Source: an uncultured Clostridia bacterium
GTDB lineage: Bacteria > Bacillota > Clostridia > Christensenellales > Aristaeellaceae
Length of the DNA: 7,526 nucleotides
Direction of reading: 5' to 3'
Assembly: GCA_937906775.1 (NCBI GenBank)
Contig: CALCUD010000010.1
Coordinates: 1-7,526 of the forward strand
Below are positions 6,041 to 7,526 of this stretch, piece by piece; positions within the stretch are counted from its first letter, which is position 1; every line of letters begins with the position of its first letter. The position numbers were made by a program, and so were the translations under genes. Below the pieces are notes generated by a model. It ran no database searches and was not told the DNA's origin. It saw only the letters and a list, made by a program, of their open reading frames with translations.

Positions 6041-6574
6041 TCATATATTTTTTATATATTCTATAAATTCTGGTGTTTGCGCCCAATATTTAATTCCCCA
6101 ATTTTCAAAATTCCACTCTTCCATATAATCGTTACATTCATAATCGATGTAAAAAAGTGTATTATCCTGAACCACAAAATTAGTTGGAAAAAAATCAATA
6201 TTTGTATTCTTTTCATAAAGTAATGCACACATACTCCTTACCTGTTCCAGATACTCACCAACCTCCACACCCTCCTTTACAAGTTCATAAATAGTATTCC
6301 CTTTGATATATTCTTTGAGGATTCTTTCTTTTTCAATATCTACATCAAATAACGCAGGCATCCTAATTCCAATACTTTTTAATTTATTATAATCGTTTAT
6401 TTCTGATTGAAGCTTATCGCCAAATTGATAATACTCACAAGGTTCATGATGAATCTGCTTCAAAACATATTCTTTCCCATTGTTCTCAACCAGATATGAA
6501 TAACCTCCCTTGCCCTTTCCTAATAGTTTTATAATCCGATATTCATTTTTATTCACAGATAATTTCTCATACAC
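6041..6574 (-). CDS. Compact protein kinase-like phosphotransferase
   Basis: The product is 177 aa. It begins at a GTG (6574-6572); AAAGGA 10 nt upstream supports this start, and the ATG just beside it is in another frame. Residues 19-28 (GKGKGGYSYL) are a glycine-rich nucleotide loop, Lys39 in YVLKQI is the ATP-contacting lysine, and Glu58 may be the helix-C partner. NIDFFPTNF (125-133) is the catalytic loop with Asp127 and Asn132, and YIDYE (142-146) supplies the metal-binding Asp144. This order is that of the protein kinase, RIO and aminoglycoside phosphotransferase superfamily, but the C-lobe is minimal. All key residues are present, so it is probably active; its substrate is unknown. The gene is AT-rich (20 GC in the 60 bases from 6061) compared with both neighbours and sits between 14-bp direct repeats, suggesting acquisition by transfer. 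Confidence 0.7.
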   Translation of the reverse strand: MYEKLSVNKNEYRIIKLLGKGKGGYSYLVENNGKEYVLKQIHHEPCEYYQFGDKLQSEINDYNKLKSIGIRMPALFDVDIEKERILKEYIKGNTIYELVKEGVEVGEYLEQVRSMCALLYEKNTNIDFFPTNFVVQDNTLFYIDYECNDYMEEWNFENWGIKYWAQTPEFIEYIKNI

Positions 6575-6633
6575 TATTAAACAATCCTTTCCTGTAAAAA
6601 ATGTGATTTAAAAATTTGAATTTTATCATCCCT

Positions 6634-6647
6634 ACAAACTGGGATTT
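6634..6647. repeat. 14-bp direct repeat, right of the kinase cassette
   Basis: Identical to 6014-6027. This copy continues to GT, so that ACAAA (6634-6638) and TTTGT (6645-6649) also form a small inverted repeat. Confidence 0.7.
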
Positions 6648-6672
6648 GTGGAATTCGCCGCTTGATTACACA

Positions 6673-7251
6673 CTATCTTCTGCGTCCTTCTCTGTGGAAA
6701 AAGTATCCGAGGTTTATCCTGACCTCCTTGCGACCAATATCATTGTTCGTATAGCAGCAAGTATCAAAACCGATCAGTTCAAAACCTTGATGAAGATAGA
6801 ATCCGATTGCATTTGTATTACAGGATTGTGTTTCCAAAATGATGGCGCGTCTTTCCTGACGGAGAGCAACTTCCTTTGCTTTATCCATCAGGCTCTTTCC
6901 GATACCTTTTCCTCGAAGCGCTTCGCTCACCCATAGTTCAGTAACCATGAGCCTGTTCGACCACTCCTCAGGACATACTTCAATACAAGCCATCATTTCA
7001 CCCGCATCACTCACAACACCGTAGGCTTCCGCTCCCTCCCAATGATCCTGATAAAGTGAATCGGGAAAATCATATTCCTCCGGCGTATGAACAAGTTCCT
7101 TTTCCGCCGGTTTTCTGACAATAGAGACCTTGCAGCCTTCATAGGTGAACAGGCTCAACTCAAGGTCATAATAACTGTCGCTCCTGGTGGTCAATGGTAT
7201 GGTTGTACCTTTCCACCGATCTTTTGGCAATGCGACTATATCATAATGCAT
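6673..7251 (-). CDS. GNAT family N-acetyltransferase
   Basis: The product is 192 aa, with ATG at 7251 and GGAGG 10 nt upstream. GNAT enzymes transfer an acetyl group from acetyl-CoA to amines. The acetyl-CoA pyrophosphate loop is ALRGKGIGKS (111-120, with Arg113, Gly114, Gly116 and Gly118), preceded by the strand LMVTELWVSE (101-110). It is followed by the strand AIILETQ (136-142) and NAIGFYLHQGFELIG (147-161), the conserved NxxAxxFYxxxGF region. The 'LETQ..N..A..FY...GF...G.DT..Y.N' stretch resembles streptothricin acetyltransferases, but that is not enough to claim resistance; the N-terminal 90 residues differ, and the substrate is unknown. It is full length for the family. It has its own promoter and is probably transcribed alone; no clear terminator is seen between it and the kinase cassette. 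Confidence 0.85.
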   Translation of the reverse strand: MHYDIVALPKDRWKGTTIPLTTRSDSYYDLELSLFTYEGCKVSIVRKPAEKELVHTPEEYDFPDSLYQDHWEGAEAYGVVSDAGEMMACIEVCPEEWSNRLMVTELWVSEALRGKGIGKSLMDKAKEVALRQERRAIILETQSCNTNAIGFYLHQGFELIGFDTCCYTNNDIGRKEVRINLGYFFHREGRRR

Positions 7252-7355
7252 GTTCTGTTTTCCTCCACAAATTCCTGTTTGTCGTTTAGTTCACTTAATC
7301 TGACTTAAGTATACATACTCTATACACAGATCTTTGCAGATCACTCTACAACTGT

Positions 7356-7385
7356 ATTGTACCAAAGGGATTTATGGCATTTCAA
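7356..7385 (-). promoter_or_regulatory. Promoter of the GNAT gene
   Basis: Read on the minus strand: -35 TTGAAA (7385-7380), an 18-bp spacer, and -10 TACAAT (7361-7356) with a TGG extension directly before it (extended -10). Each hexamer matches consensus at 5 of 6 positions. Transcription would start near 7349, giving a leader of roughly 98 nt. Confidence 0.6.
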
Positions 7386-7423
7386 GTTCTTTCTGTCTTC
7401 TATGATACCAGCTTGATAAAGAC

Positions 7424-7466
7424 AAAAACTTCCCGGCAAACATGTATCAATGTGTTTACCGGGAAG
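7424..7466 (-). terminator. Intrinsic terminator of the right-edge gene
   Basis: CTTCCCGG.AAACA (7429-7442) pairs with TGTTT.CCGGGAAG (7453-7466) around a 10-nt loop. The single mismatch becomes a wobble in the minus-strand transcript, and five T follow in that direction. It would end a minus-strand transcript coming from the right edge. Confidence 0.7.
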
Positions 7467-7485
7467 TAATATGGAATGGCATTAA

Positions 7486-7526
7486 TCAAGACTTTACATA
7501 AGCAGACAGCAGCAATCCAAACAAGG
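7486..7526 (-). CDS. Possible 3' end of a gene entering from the right
   Basis: One minus-strand frame is open from the window edge and ends LFGLLLSAYVKS with a TGA at 7488-7486, about 20 nt before the terminator. That spacing is what a real gene end would show. Only 12 residues are visible, so no product can be named, and one other frame is also open here. Confidence 0.3.
   Translation of the reverse strand, partial: LFGLLLSAYVKS

Noticed and set aside
6616..6936. 106-aa plus-strand frame opposite the GNAT gene
   Set aside because: It is antisense to a well-supported acetyltransferase with RBS and promoter.

Overview
The window looks like an accessory region from a low-to-mid GC Bacillota genome, probably a gut-type clostridial or erysipelotrichial lineage. 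The grounds are strong AGGAGG-type ribosome binding sites, U-tailed intrinsic terminators, and protein families typical of that group: a large serine recombinase with its small accessory protein, and a secreted Pro/Gly-rich beta-helix protein. No ribosomal or core metabolic gene is present, so the taxonomy is inference.

Left part (1-1412): a recombination scar. The 3' end of a small minus-strand mobile-element gene (stop at 21-23) abuts, near 192-204, the 3' three quarters of a plus-strand large serine recombinase. The recombinase keeps its recombinase domain, Cys4 zinc ribbon, coiled coil and natural C-terminus but has lost the catalytic domain. An imperfect 11-bp inverted repeat lies just after it.

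Next (1468-2409): a complete two-gene transcription unit on the plus strand with promoter, two Shine-Dalgarno sites and terminator. It encodes a 186-aa protein with sequence features of a PARP-like ADP-ribosyltransferase fold, followed 2 nt later by a 78-aa basic protein. This is the best candidate for an undescribed system, possibly toxin-antitoxin or defence-like; the function is inferred.

The 559-base gap 2360-2918 has no convincing gene. It holds the terminator, an array of TGAAACT repeats at about 21-bp spacing that ends in a perfect 16-bp palindrome, a bidirectional terminator, and a GC-rich block of consecutive hairpins with a faint antisense-tRNA-like motif.

The remaining genes (2919-7526) all lie on the minus strand: a tyrosine integrase that loses homology just before its catalytic tyrosine; a secreted 507-aa beta-helix protein; a compact 177-aa kinase-like protein in visibly AT-rich DNA; a GNAT acetyltransferase; and possibly the last 12 codons of another gene entering from the right edge. 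A 41-bp direct repeat flanks the beta-helix gene and a 14-bp direct repeat flanks the kinase cassette, suggesting this stretch was assembled by successive insertions. The minus-strand genes seem to be separate transcription units: the gaps are large, the GNAT gene has its own good promoter, and terminators follow the beta-helix gene and the right-edge gene. No shared pathway is evident; the common theme is mobile-element remnants plus cargo.
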